From Caryophanon tenue (GTDB lineage: Bacteria > Bacillota > Bacilli > Bacillales_A > Planococcaceae): a stretch of DNA of 64,000 nucleotides. The first letter of the stretch is position 1; each line of letters opens with the position of its first letter. Both the position numbers and the translations under genes were made by a program. The DNA lies in NCBI RefSeq assembly GCF_001700315.1, contig NZ_MASJ01000003.1, positions 62,001-126,000 on the forward strand, given 5' to 3'. Of the stretch, positions 37,701 to 46,264 are shown one piece after another. Below the pieces are notes generated by a model. That model did no database searches and was not told the origin of the DNA. It worked only from the letters and a program-made list of their open reading frames with translations.

Positions 37701-38443
37701 CGCAAGAACAATTAGCGGATACGGCAACATTGGATGCGACATTGGTCGAAGAAGTAACGCGACGCTTTACAGCACAATACCATTATACGGATATGACAAC
37801 GAAGCGTTCAAAAACATCCGTAACCGAATTAAAGCGTCTCCAGCAACTGCAATTACAAGAAGAGCCAGAATTATTTGCACAAGCTACGCAAACGCTTGTG
37901 AAGGAAGCACCGCGTCCTGCCTTTTTACAACAGCAATCATTAACAGCAGCAGAAGTAGGGACCGCTTTCCACGCAGCGATGCATCATGTTCCACAGCAAG
38001 GATTTACATCGGACACTGCGATTGATGCGTTTATTGACAGCTTAGTCACACGTGAAATTTTAACAAAAGATGAAGCGGCTGTATTAGAGCGAGCCCATTT
38101 CCAACAATTTTTTGCCTCGGCTATTGGGCAACGTTTTATGAAAGCACATCGTATTTGGCGTGAGCTGCCGTTTACAATGCTTGTAAAAGAAGACACCATG
38201 ATAGATGGGCAAATTATTCAAGGGATTATTGACTGTGTCATTGAAGAGCAAGATGGTACAATTATATTGTTAGATTATAAAACAGACCGCATTGCAAAGG
38301 CACAGTTGCAAGAAGAATTAGAAAAGCGATATACAATACAGCTACACACATATGCACAAGCAATCGAGCAAATTTTACGTGTACCTGTTACTGAAAAAAT
38401 TATTTATGCCGTGCGTAGCGCAATGACAATTGCATTACCGTAA
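34778..38443 (+). CDS. addA: Helicase-exonuclease AddAB, subunit AddA
   Basis: The 1221-residue AddA is a UvrD-family 3'-5' helicase with a C-terminal nuclease. Walker A 'VSAAAGSGKTAVLINRMI' is at ~residue 30, helicase motif II at 'VLVDEYQDTN' (~412), 'VGDLKQSIYRFRLAEP' (motif III, ~450), 'IHASKGLEFPVVFVAGLG' (motif V, ~805) and 'ILYVAMTRPKERLYLVG' (motif VI, ~880). The nuclease block is 'IIDCVIEEQDGTIILLDYKTD' (~1147-1168). AGGAGG precedes the ATG inside the end of addB. Length and motifs are complete. Confidence 0.97.
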   Translation: MTNIPKKPADVQWTDEQWQAIYASGQDTLVSAAAGSGKTAVLINRMIEKVIGKTGEPIDCDELLVVTFTNAAAAEMRQRMATALEKELQKQLDNPPIAKHLRRQLTLVNKAQISTLHSFCLAIIKQYAYMLDLDPGFRIANDGEAALLRDDVLAEVLEQAYDEDNEARLLDMYRLVDSFTSDRDDQAIELLIERLYEMSRVQPEPYRWLNSLVDAYNIDAATTVDDLVFIEDIKKSIRLELQSAWRYLEEMRDITLLPDGPAAYGTTLERDFDDVRTVLAISEMGSWQALHDAVTGFKWTTLARMKKDECDPTLQKRAKDKRDKAKKIIDTLQKTYFARQPHTLVEEIRRMAPIIATLVELTKDYSERYKQLKRKRALVDFSDLEHYALQILTTIEDGELVPSVVAQDYQQKFKEVLVDEYQDTNLLQETILQLVKSGDAHNGNMFMVGDLKQSIYRFRLAEPRLFLGKYEQYADKQDGLKIDLNANFRSRREILEGTNYIFTQIMGKQVGELEYDEAASLKYSGGYDDVPTAIPIQVAVIANAEEEDELPEEDDFTAAQYEARYIIREIQQLKESGAMVKGKDGNMRPLEYRDIVILMRSMTWSAEFAEAFKEAEIPLYADLGKGYFEALEVMIMLNTLKVVDNPYQDIALASVLRAPFVGLTENELATIRVSDKRLPFYEALHHFVRQGQSGISTAAAEKLQRFLQLLQKWRNASKRIALSDLVWMIYEDTYYYEMVGAMVNGKQRQANLRILHDRALAYEQTIFRGLFRFLRFVDRMKSRGDDLGTARSVSEEEDVVRVMTIHASKGLEFPVVFVAGLGRGFNKMDFNHPYVFDQQYGLGVKAIDPEHRVTYTSLPFLAIKEKKLLEMRAEEMRILYVAMTRPKERLYLVGSVKDATKSLQDWQESQRLKEHERLPNALRAKANRYLDWIGPAIVCHPDFIEMEQQASYTPSQWNVHFISNDALREGKDKLTQEQLADTATLDATLVEEVTRRFTAQYHYTDMTTKRSKTSVTELKRLQQLQLQEEPELFAQATQTLVKEAPRPAFLQQQSLTAAEVGTAFHAAMHHVPQQGFTSDTAIDAFIDSLVTREILTKDEAAVLERAHFQQFFASAIGQRFMKAHRIWRELPFTMLVKEDTMIDGQIIQGIIDCVIEEQDGTIILLDYKTDRIAKAQLQEELEKRYTIQLHTYAQAIEQILRVPVTEKIIYAVRSAMTIALP

Positions 38444-38453
38444 TGCAGTTTAC

Positions 38454-38491
38454 AAAAGAGCTGTCCATTGTTTACGGACAGCTCTTTTTTT
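38454..38491 (+). terminator. Intrinsic terminator of addBA
   Basis: An eleven-base-pair perfect stem (AAGAGCTGTCC with GGACAGCTCTT) ends in seven T. Confidence 0.93.
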
Positions 38492-38512
38492 AAACAGGAA
38501 GGGAGTGTATTG

Positions 38513-39667
38513 ATGAAGTATGAACCGACGTTACAGCATGAACGTGTCCATACATTAGATGTTATTCGAGGGCTTTGTTTACTAGGTATTATCATTGTGA
38601 ACATGTACGGCTTCTTTTTACCATTGCCTTATATTGAGCTGAATGCATGGTATGAAGGCAGCCCGTTTGAGTTAATGTGGACGCAAAATTTATCGATTTA
38701 CATACAAGGGAGTATTTACCCGTTATTTGCGATGTTATTTGGTTATGGGGTTGCGCTACAATACGCACGCACATCTGCAAAAGGAATATCCTTTTATAGC
38801 ATTGCACCGAAGCGCTTTTTTATACTAGCACTTATCGGCATTGCGCACGGATTACTCATTTGGTGGGGCGATATTTTATTAGCGTATGCTGTATGTGCGT
38901 TTATATTACTTGTCTTTATTCGCTGGTCACCACTCGTATTACTAATAAGCGGGCTTGCGATAAATGGTTTGTGGCAGTTGTTACTATTTGCAGGTTTAAC
39001 GTTGTCAGGTGGTGGGCAAACACCACTATCGACATACGTAGACTTAGCCGGAATTGAACAGGTTGTGACGGCTTATACATTAGGCGGTTGGGGCGATGCC
39101 TTTCTTCAGCGCCTTGCCGACTACAGCTATCAATTCCAGCCACTTATGTGGATCACGACCATTTTAGCGTATATGTTACTCGGTGCTGCTGCAGCAAAGT
39201 GGCGCTTAATTGAACGCGCATCACAACTGCGTCTATTTTGGGGGATGATGGCGATTGTCTTTGTCGCGGTGGGTATTTACACGAAAAGTTTATTTGTGCT
39301 ACAAGATGCCAGCTTTTTAAATTATTATATACAATCATTTGTTGGAGGTCCGTTACTTGCGATTGGCTATGCAGCAGTTATTATTTGGCTATGTTCATTC
39401 GCAAGCATTTTGAAAATCGCTACGCCCTTTGCGAATATGGGAAGATTATCGATGACGATGTATTTAATGCAGTCTGTCGTCATGACATTGCTGAGTTATC
39501 AATTTGGCTTTGGGTTATATGGCAAACTTGACGTACCGACGATGGTTTATTTAGCGATCGGTATTTACGTGCTCCAAGTCATTTTGGCACAGCTTTATTT
39601 ATTGAAATGGCAACAAGGTCCGATAGAGTTTATGTGGAAACGACTATCTTATCGAAAATATTTGTGA
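38513..39667 (+). CDS. DUF418 family polytopic membrane protein
   Basis: The 384-residue protein has about nine to ten membrane helices. The N-terminal 'RVHTLDVIRGLCLLGIIIVNMYGF' is characteristic of DUF418/YeiB-like proteins, as is 'YPLFAMLFGYGVALQYAR', which follows soon after. 'NMGRLSMTMYLMQSVVMTLL' near residue 310 is the conserved C-terminal DUF418 block. Function is unknown; transport of a metabolite or acyl group has been suggested for relatives. I start at ATG 38513 after GAAGGGAG; a TTG at 38468 is in frame but lies in the addA terminator. Confidence 0.85.
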   Translation: MKYEPTLQHERVHTLDVIRGLCLLGIIIVNMYGFFLPLPYIELNAWYEGSPFELMWTQNLSIYIQGSIYPLFAMLFGYGVALQYARTSAKGISFYSIAPKRFFILALIGIAHGLLIWWGDILLAYAVCAFILLVFIRWSPLVLLISGLAINGLWQLLLFAGLTLSGGGQTPLSTYVDLAGIEQVVTAYTLGGWGDAFLQRLADYSYQFQPLMWITTILAYMLLGAAAAKWRLIERASQLRLFWGMMAIVFVAVGIYTKSLFVLQDASFLNYYIQSFVGGPLLAIGYAAVIIWLCSFASILKIATPFANMGRLSMTMYLMQSVVMTLLSYQFGFGLYGKLDVPTMVYLAIGIYVLQVILAQLYLLKWQQGPIEFMWKRLSYRKYL

Positions 39668-39732
39668 AAAATAAGGAAATTTCAGAAGATTTGCGGTATG
39701 ATGGAAAAAACAAAAAGGAGCGCTTACTCGAT

Positions 39733-40629
39733 ATGAAACTTTTATCATTTAATTACAACAATCAAGTTCGATTTGGTCTAAAAGTCAAAAAAGAAGAGGC
39801 AGTATGGGATGTACTTGCTATTCAAGAGCAATTAGCAGTTTTACCGGAGTTTCCACAAACAATGGTTGAAGGTGTTGCCAAAGGTTTGGACTTTGTAGAA
39901 CAGATTCGTAAATTGGTTGAAGCGGCTTCGAAGGATGAAAATCCAGAGCAATTCAAGCGTGCTTTCACAGATATTACATGGTTAGCACCAATTCCACGTA
40001 CACCGAAAAACGTCATTTGTGTAGGGAAAAACTATGCAGACCACGCAGCAGAAATGGGCGGTGTAGCACCAGAGGACTTAATCGTTTTCACAAAATCGCC
40101 GTTATCAATTGCAGCGGATGAAGAAACATTACCATTACATGCGGATAAAACAGATTCATTAGATTATGAAGGTGAATTAGCAATCGTGATTGGTAAAGGT
40201 GGTAAAGACATTCCGAAATCTTTAGCGTATGATTATGTATTTGGTTATACAATTGCGAACGATATTTCAGCACGTGATGTACAGTACCGTCACCAACAAT
40301 TCTTCCTAGGTAAAAGCTTAGAGGGAACATGCCCACTAGGACCTTATTTAGTAACGAAAGACGAGTTACCAGACCCACATGCATTAACAATTGTTACGAA
40401 AGTGAATGACCAAATTCGTCAAAATGCGTCAACAAAAGATATGTTATTTAAAGTAGATACATTAATTTCAACAATTTCACAATACGTAACATTAGAGCCA
40501 GGCGATGTGATTTTAACAGGTACGCCAGCAGGAGTTGGCAAAGGCATGACCCCACCAACATTCTTAAAAAGTGGCGATGTTGTGAAAGTTTCAGTAGAAG
40601 GCATTGGAACTTTAGTAAATCGTTTCTAA
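39733..40629 (+). CDS. yisK: Fumarylacetoacetate hydrolase family protein (YisK-like)
   Basis: The 298-residue enzyme has the FAH fold. 'CVGKNYADHAAEMG' (~97-110), 'YEGELAIVIGKGG' (~141-153, two Glu metal ligands) and 'ANDISARDVQ' (~176-185, Asp ligand) build the Mg/Mn site. 'GDVILTGTPAGVGKGM' is the oxyanion-loop region. Family members hydrolyse or decarboxylate beta-diketo acids. B. subtilis YisK is an oxaloacetate decarboxylase that also affects cell shape. The next gene is yisL, the same order as in B. subtilis, which supports the symbol. AAAGGAG lies 14 bases before the ATG, a long spacing. Confidence 0.85.
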   Translation: MKLLSFNYNNQVRFGLKVKKEEAVWDVLAIQEQLAVLPEFPQTMVEGVAKGLDFVEQIRKLVEAASKDENPEQFKRAFTDITWLAPIPRTPKNVICVGKNYADHAAEMGGVAPEDLIVFTKSPLSIAADEETLPLHADKTDSLDYEGELAIVIGKGGKDIPKSLAYDYVFGYTIANDISARDVQYRHQQFFLGKSLEGTCPLGPYLVTKDELPDPHALTIVTKVNDQIRQNASTKDMLFKVDTLISTISQYVTLEPGDVILTGTPAGVGKGMTPPTFLKSGDVVKVSVEGIGTLVNRF

Positions 40630-40709
40630 TTTACTGCGTTACAATTTGAATCACACTTCATTATCTGATACGATTATTTTGTAAAATGATATGATGAGGT
40701 GGGGAAAAA

Positions 40710-41060
40710 ATGGACTTTTTAACGTCTACAACTCATTTGCATATTACTACTTGGGTAGTAATGCTTGTGCTATTTTTCGTAGCAGTAGCGAAATACTCTA
40801 AAGGTGTTCATATGGCTTTACGTTTGTTTTATCTTTTAGCAATCGTTTCAGGTCTAGCACTTTATTTAGAGTACCGTGCAACGTTTGAGTACGACATTAA
40901 ATTCACATTCGCGATTTTAACAATCGGGATGATGGAAATGGTATTAGTACGAGGACAAAAAGGGAAATCAACAACTGTTGTTTGGGCATTATTTGCAGTA
41001 TTTGCATTAGTGACAATTTTCTACGGTTTAAAATTACCAGCAGGTATGGATTTCTTCTAA
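40710..41060 (+). CDS. yisL: YisL-like small membrane protein (UPF0344/DUF1516)
   Basis: The 116-residue protein has four predicted membrane helices (~12-28, ~36-54, ~66-82, ~90-108). 'HLHITTWVVMLVLFFVA' and 'RLFYLLAIVSGLALY' are the conserved family blocks. Function is unknown. Its position after the YisK-like gene reproduces the B. subtilis order. GGTGGGG precedes the ATG. Confidence 0.85.
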   Translation: MDFLTSTTHLHITTWVVMLVLFFVAVAKYSKGVHMALRLFYLLAIVSGLALYLEYRATFEYDIKFTFAILTIGMMEMVLVRGQKGKSTTVVWALFAVFALVTIFYGLKLPAGMDFF

Positions 41061-41071
41061 TGTTAAGAGAG

Positions 41072-41106
41072 CCGCGTATCCAATAGGGGTACGCGGTTTT
41101 ATTTGT
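41072..41106 (+). terminator. Intrinsic terminator after yisL
   Basis: A ten-base-pair stem (CCGCGTATCC with GGGTACGCGG) is followed by TTTTATTT. Confidence 0.88.
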
Positions 41107-41261
41107 CAGCATGACCTACTTTTCGGTATGATAAAGAAAAGTAATTGCAAGTGGAAAGTACTAGATTAGTCGTAACATCAAATGTTTTTAGGTAATATGG
41201 GTATTCTTTTATAATAGAAGAAACTCGTGTAGAAGGCATAGTCTTTAAAGGGGATGATGAT

Positions 41262-42698
41262 GTGAGAGGCCGGTTATGGGGAACAGCAATGATGACAATC
41301 GTGTTAAGTATCTCGACAATATTTAGCACAAGCAGTACATATGCAGAAGAAACGCGCACCATTTATGATGAAAGTATTTACGAGGTATTCGTAGACCGTT
41401 ATTTCAATGCAACAAATGGCAATGACTATGAAGTAGATACACAGAATCCTGCAGCCTTCGCTGGTGGTGATTTTATTGGAATGCGCGATAAGATGGATTA
41501 CATTGTTGACTTAGGTTTTACAACGGTCGCAATTGGCTCTGTATTTTCGACTGAAACATATGATGGCTCGCGTATTACATCGTACGAAACGATTGAGCGC
41601 CATTTTGGAACAGCGCAGGAACTACAGCAATTAATCGATACGTTTAAAGAGCGTCATATTCGTACGATGATGGATTGGCGCTTAAATCACGTTAGCAGTA
41701 ATCATGAATGGGCAATCGAGCATCCAGAATGGGTGAGCGAGGAACAAGACGGTAGCATTACGTGGGATTATACAAATGAGGCATTTATTGTTGCACTGAC
41801 GGAAGCTGTTCAGAATATGCAATCTACTTATAACGCAGGTGCTATTCGCTTTACGCAAATGGAGGATGTACCAGCAGATGTAGTCTCCACATTAATTGCA
41901 ACTATTCGTGAACAAACAGAAGATGTGCAAATCGTTATCACATCAGAGAAAGATGTTGATGCAGATGCTGTAATACGCATTGGAGACATAGAACAGTGGG
42001 GGACAATGTTTCAAATAACGGGTCAATCGACGGCTATGTTGCCACAATTAATCGCACCACAAACACCGGCAACAATTGCTGCAGTAGATACGCTCGAAAC
42101 AGAACGTATTACGTATAAAGCAGCGGAACAAAATGCGTTTCCACCGACACGTATTAAAGTAGCGATGGGCGCATTACTGACGATGCCAACTGTACCACTT
42201 ATGACATACGGAACAGAAATTTCAATGAATGGACATGACGCTACCACGTCACATCAAATTCAAAACTTTAAAGTCGAAGAAGAGATTATTGGCTATATAC
42301 AAGATGTTCAAAAAATTCGTAATCAGTCGGCAGCATTGCGGACCGGGGATTTTGAACTTTTAACAAATAAAGACGGCTTTATTGTGTTTAAAAGATGGAA
42401 CAATGAGGAACAATGGATAGTGGCGATCAATAACACATCGGAAACACAGCGTGTACAAATTCCAATCGATGAAATTGGTGACGATAAGCAATTATCGGGA
42501 CTTTTCGAGAAGGACATTGTGCGGCAAGATGAAGATGGCTATTATAGCGTAGTCATTGACCGTGAAATTGTCGAATTATATCAGGTGAAAGACGATGAAG
42601 GCTTTAATATTGCTTATATGATAATGATGGCACTTGTCTATATTATCTTTTTAGCATTTATTTGGGCATTACTACGCCGAGGGAAAAAACGTTCGTAA
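41262..42698 (+). CDS. Membrane-anchored GH13 alpha-amylase-like protein with altered catalytic residues
   Basis: The 478-residue protein has a signal peptide (~1-28, 'SSTYA'), a GH13-like barrel (~30-360), a small beta domain, and one C-terminal membrane helix (~450-470) with a basic tail. The fold is recognisable from 'YEVFVDRYFNA', 'MDWRLNHVSSNHEW' (region I) and 'ALLTMPTVPLMTYGTEI'. Region II reads 'AIRFTQMEDV', where the nucleophile Asp of GxRxD is replaced by Thr. Region IV reads 'VDTLETERI' in place of 'LDNHDTxR', so His and Asp are replaced by Leu and Glu. I infer a catalytically dead, surface-anchored glucan-binding or structural protein. GGGGATG precedes the GTG start. Confidence 0.75.
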   Translation: MRGRLWGTAMMTIVLSISTIFSTSSTYAEETRTIYDESIYEVFVDRYFNATNGNDYEVDTQNPAAFAGGDFIGMRDKMDYIVDLGFTTVAIGSVFSTETYDGSRITSYETIERHFGTAQELQQLIDTFKERHIRTMMDWRLNHVSSNHEWAIEHPEWVSEEQDGSITWDYTNEAFIVALTEAVQNMQSTYNAGAIRFTQMEDVPADVVSTLIATIREQTEDVQIVITSEKDVDADAVIRIGDIEQWGTMFQITGQSTAMLPQLIAPQTPATIAAVDTLETERITYKAAEQNAFPPTRIKVAMGALLTMPTVPLMTYGTEISMNGHDATTSHQIQNFKVEEEIIGYIQDVQKIRNQSAALRTGDFELLTNKDGFIVFKRWNNEEQWIVAINNTSETQRVQIPIDEIGDDKQLSGLFEKDIVRQDEDGYYSVVIDREIVELYQVKDDEGFNIAYMIMMALVYIIFLAFIWALLRRGKKRS

Positions 42699-42705
42699 TG
42701 ATAAC

Positions 42706-42737
42706 GACCATTCCAATGTGGGATGGTCCATTTTTTT
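42706..42737 (+). terminator. Intrinsic terminator after the amylase-like gene
   Basis: GACCATTCC pairs with GGGATGGTC (one wobble) before seven T. Confidence 0.85.
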
Positions 42738-43095
42738 AAGGGAAAAATTAACGAAATTGTGACAACATTAGACAAAAAAATTTTTCTGTCGTATAAGCTA
42801 TTAAATTACCATTTTTTACGCTTGAAATGTATAATGGGAAAAAAATACATCCTATCATTATTTAGAAAATGATATATTATGAGAGACTACACGTCGATAG
42901 TCATCAGACAACAAACATCTAATGGAAGCTTGAAATGATAGCGCTTTAAAAGCTTTTAAGGTTTTGAAAAATACTATTCAATGAAAATTTTTAATGCACT
43001 AAATAAACGTACGTCTGTTAATTCTGATAAATCAATATTTTCAGTTAATAATGCGTTAATTTAGTGGTTTAAAGCGTTGAAACGACAAAAAACAG

Positions 43096-43124
43096 TTGTC
43101 AAAAGGGATTTTAAATACTAAAAT
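43096..43124 (+). promoter_or_regulatory. Sigma-A promoter candidate 1 for opp
   Basis: TTGTCA (43096-43101) and TAAAAT (43119-43124) with a 17-base spacer. Confidence 0.55.
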
Positions 43125-43157
43125 GTCATTATGTTAGTATAATTCATACATCTATAG

Positions 43158-43187
43158 TTGACGCGAGGTTTTATTGAACGGTATAAT
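43158..43187 (+). promoter_or_regulatory. Sigma-A promoter candidate 2 for opp
   Basis: TTGACG (43158-43163) and TATAAT (43182-43187) with an 18-base spacer, about 125 bases before the oppD start. Confidence 0.6.
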
Positions 43188-43311
43188 GTGTCACGATGTA
43201 TTTTTTATTGTGCAATTGACTGAAAATTTAGGAAGTGGTTTGCGCAAAGAATATTTTTTGAAGTGAATTGTCACAATATTCTTATACCGCTTGCTTGAAA
43301 GGAGAAACAAT

Positions 43312-44318
43312 TTGAAAACATCTAACGAAGATTTATTAATCATTAATGATTTACACACAGGTTTTCGAATTAAAGATACGTATTTTGATGCTGTAGATGG
43401 TGTCTCACTTACGTTAAAGAAAAATGAAATCCTTGCAATCGTTGGCGAATCAGGCTGCGGTAAAAGTACGCTTGCGACGTCGATTATGGGTTTACACGAC
43501 CATAATAAAACACGTGTACAAGGCGAAATTTTATATCAAGGTAAAAATTTAGCAACAATGACTGAGGATGAGTTTAATACAGTCCGTGGAGAAGAAATCG
43601 GTATGATTTTCCAAGATCCACTGTCAGCATTAAACCCATTAATGCGAATTGGCGATCAAATCGAAGAAGGATTAATTTATCATACAAAAATGACAAAAGA
43701 AGAACGTAAAGCACGTGTGCTAGAACTTCTAGGTCAAGTAGGTATTCCCAATCCACCTCGTGTAGCAAAACAATTCCCTCACCAACTGTCTGGTGGTATG
43801 CGCCAGCGTGTTATTATTGCCATTGCCATTGCATGTAAGCCAAAAGTAATTATTGCGGATGAGCCGACAACGGCATTAGACGTAACTATCCAAGCACAAA
43901 TTCTCGATTTATTAAATGAACTGCAAGCAGAAACAGAGGCAGGTATTATTTTAATTACACATGACTTAGGTGTTGTAGCAGAAGTTGCAGACCGTGTAGC
44001 GGTAATGTACGCGGGTCAAATCGTAGAGCTAGCAACGGTTGAAGAGCTATTTACAAATCCTAAGCATCCATATACACGTTCATTATTCAACTCAATCCCA
44101 CAAATGGGGCAGCAGAAGGTGAACGCTTAAATGTTATTAAAGGTATTGTCCCTTCATTAATGAATTTACCACGTCAAGGTTGCCGCTTTGCACACCGTGT
44201 ACCATGGGTAAAAGAATCAGAGCATGAAGCAACACCGACATTACATGAAGTATCGCCAGGGCATTTAGTACGTTGTACGTGCTGGCAAAACTTCGATTTC
44301 GAAGGGGGTAACGCATAA
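43312..44318 (+). pseudogene. oppD: Oligopeptide ABC transporter ATPase (OppD/AppD type), frameshifted near its C-terminus
   Basis: Residues 1-~265 form a complete peptide-transporter ATPase: Walker A 'VGESGCGKSTLATSIMG', signature '[16 protein letters not shown]' and Walker B '[13 protein letters not shown]'. The frame stops at 44128-44130 after 'QMGQQKVNA'. A one-base shift at the GGGG run (44106-44109) continues for 69 residues ('AAEGERLNVIKGIVPSL...CRFAHRVPW...') to TAA at 44316-44318, overlapping the oppF ATG. This tail is the conserved oligo-HPY C-terminal domain, so a G has been lost. It could be a real mutation, a sequencing error in a homopolymer, or a site of -1 slippage. The 272-residue product still has the ATPase core. 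Start is TTG 43312 after AAAGGAG. Confidence 0.8.
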
Positions 44319-45265
44319 TGAGCTTTATGCAAATTAAAGATTTAAAAGTGCACTACCCAATTCGTGGTGGATTTTTCAACTCAGTTGTTGACAATGTATA
44401 CGCAGTAGATGGCATCTCAATGGAGTTCGAACGTGGAAAAGCGTACGGCTTAGTAGGGGAGTCTGGTTGTGGTAAATCGACAACAGGTAAATCAATTATT
44501 GGTCTTGAGAAAATTTCAAGTGGTGACATTATTTATGAAGGCGAGAACGTAACGAATAAGCGTCGCGACCGTCGTTCAAATTATAATCGTGAAATCCAAA
44601 TGATTTTCCAAGATTCACATTCAAGTTTAAACCCACGTAAACGCGTGGCAGAAATTTTACAAGAACCAATTCGTAACTTCTTAAAGCTAACACCAGCAGA
44701 AGAAGATAAAAAGATTAGCGAATTATTAGCAATTGTCGGTATGCCAGAAGATGCGAAGCTAAAATATCCACATGAATTCTCAGGTGGTCAAAAGCAACGA
44801 TTAGGTATTGCTCGTGCAATCGCAACAAACCCAAAATTAATTATTGCCGATGAGCCAGTATCAGCACTGGACTTATCTGTACAAGCACAAGTGTTAAACT
44901 TCATGAAGGACATTCAAACAGAATATGGCTTAAGCTATTTATTCATCTCACATGACCTTGGTGTTGTAAAGCATATGTGTGACCATATTTCGATTATGTA
45001 TCGTGGCCGTTTTGTAGAGTCAGGCAATAAGCAAGATATTTACACAAATCCACAACATATTTACACGAAGCGTTTATTATCAGCGATTCCAAATGTTAAC
45101 CCAATTGGACGTGAAGAGCGTAAACGTGAGCGTATCGAAGTGGAAAAGCATTATCAAGCAGAGCATAAGCAATACTTTGATGAAAATGGCCGTGTGTATG
45201 ATTTAGTACCAGTTGAAGGTTCATCAACGCACTTAGTAGCAGCCAAAGCGAAAGGAGGATTTTAA
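44318..45265 (+). CDS. oppF: Oligopeptide ABC transporter ATPase (OppF/AppF type)
   Basis: The 315-residue second ATPase of the peptide importer has Walker A 'VGESGCGKSTTGKSIIG', 'NREIQMIFQDSHSSLNPRKRVAEIL', signature 'FSGGQKQRLGIARAIA' and Walker B 'LIIADEPVSALDL'. The C-terminal extension ('LLSAIPNVNPIGREERKRERI...HLVAAKAKGGF') is of the usual OppF kind. Its ATG overlaps the stop of the frameshifted oppD tail (TAATG), which shows that oppD was originally full length and coupled to oppF. Confidence 0.93.
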   Translation: MSFMQIKDLKVHYPIRGGFFNSVVDNVYAVDGISMEFERGKAYGLVGESGCGKSTTGKSIIGLEKISSGDIIYEGENVTNKRRDRRSNYNREIQMIFQDSHSSLNPRKRVAEILQEPIRNFLKLTPAEEDKKISELLAIVGMPEDAKLKYPHEFSGGQKQRLGIARAIATNPKLIIADEPVSALDLSVQAQVLNFMKDIQTEYGLSYLFISHDLGVVKHMCDHISIMYRGRFVESGNKQDIYTNPQHIYTKRLLSAIPNVNPIGREERKRERIEVEKHYQAEHKQYFDENGRVYDLVPVEGSSTHLVAAKAKGGF

Positions 45266-45267
45266 TT

Positions 45268-46230
45268 ATGTGGAAAACGATATTAAGACGATTCCTAGTA
45301 ATGATTCCTCAGCTTTTTGTTCTTAGTTTATTAATTTTCGTCATGGCACAATTTATGCCGGGTGATCCGTTCACAGGTGCGATTACGCCAGACACAGACC
45401 CAGCGCGTATTGAAGAATTACGTGAAAAGGCAGGCTTAAACGACCCTTGGTATGAGCAGTATGGTCGTTGGATTGGTAATGCGTTGCAAGGCGATTTCGG
45501 TAAGTCTTATACGTATAAGATGGAAGTATCGACGCTTATCGGTGAACGTGCATTAAATACGTTCTGGCTATCACTTGTTTCAGTTATTTTGCTGTATATT
45601 ATCGCGATTCCACTAGGTGTATTAGCGGGGCGTTATCATAACTCAGCACTTGATAAAACAATTATTCTTTACAGCTTTATTACGTATGCGATTCCGACAT
45701 TCGTATTAGCATTAGTATTCTTATACTTCTTCGGATACAAGTTAAACTGGTTCCCGACAGGCGGTTCGGTAGACGTTCAGTACGACCCAGGTACAATGGG
45801 TTACTTCTGGAGTAAGCTATACCATATGTTATTACCAGCCATTACGTACGCGATTCTTGGTACGACATCAATTATTCAGTTCTTACGTTCAGAAATTATT
45901 GATGCAAAAGCACAAGATTATGTACGTACAGCACGTAGTAAAGGGATTCCAATGCGCAAAGTATATACGCGTCACATTTTCCGTAACTCGTTATTACCGA
46001 TTGCTGCATTCTTAGGTTTCACAATTACAGGTTTATTAGGCGGTTCGATCTTCATCGAAACGATTTTCAGTTTCCCAGGTATGGGACAATTATTCATTTC
46101 GTCAATTGGTTCACGTGACTATTCAGTCATTACAGCATTAGTAATGCTATTCGGCTTCTTAACATTATTAGGTAGTCTATTATCCGATATTATTATGAGT
46201 ATCGTTGACCCACGTATTAGGATTGAATAG
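45268..46230 (+). CDS. oppB: Oligopeptide ABC transporter permease (OppB/AppB type)
   Basis: The 320-residue membrane subunit begins 'LRRFLVMIPQLFVLSLLIFVMAQFMPGDPF', typical of OppB. It has six membrane helices and the EAA loop 'RTARSKGIPMRKVYTRHIFRNSLLPI' (~220-245), which docks the ATPases. It pairs with the OppC-type permease downstream. AAAGGAGG precedes its ATG, three bases after oppF. Confidence 0.94.
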   Translation: MWKTILRRFLVMIPQLFVLSLLIFVMAQFMPGDPFTGAITPDTDPARIEELREKAGLNDPWYEQYGRWIGNALQGDFGKSYTYKMEVSTLIGERALNTFWLSLVSVILLYIIAIPLGVLAGRYHNSALDKTIILYSFITYAIPTFVLALVFLYFFGYKLNWFPTGGSVDVQYDPGTMGYFWSKLYHMLLPAITYAILGTTSIIQFLRSEIIDAKAQDYVRTARSKGIPMRKVYTRHIFRNSLLPIAAFLGFTITGLLGGSIFIETIFSFPGMGQLFISSIGSRDYSVITALVMLFGFLTLLGSLLSDIIMSIVDPRIRIE

Positions 46231-46264
46231 GCCATACTAAAAAAGTTAAGGAGAGGTGAAAACA

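Larger units (their letters stand above)
42738..43311 (+). other. Long AT-rich intergenic region upstream of the opp operon
   Basis: No gene is supported here on either strand. The segment holds at least two good promoter candidates (listed separately) and ends with AAAGGAG before oppD. Short AT-rich inverted repeats occur, for example near 42768-42800. I recognise no known riboswitch class. Over 570 bases is long for this genome and would suit an operon regulated by nutrient sensors such as CodY. Confidence 0.5.

Noticed and set aside
42738-43311. Possible riboswitch or T-box upstream of oppD
   Set aside because: No T-box motif, terminator/antiterminator pair or known aptamer signature was found; only promoters are supported.
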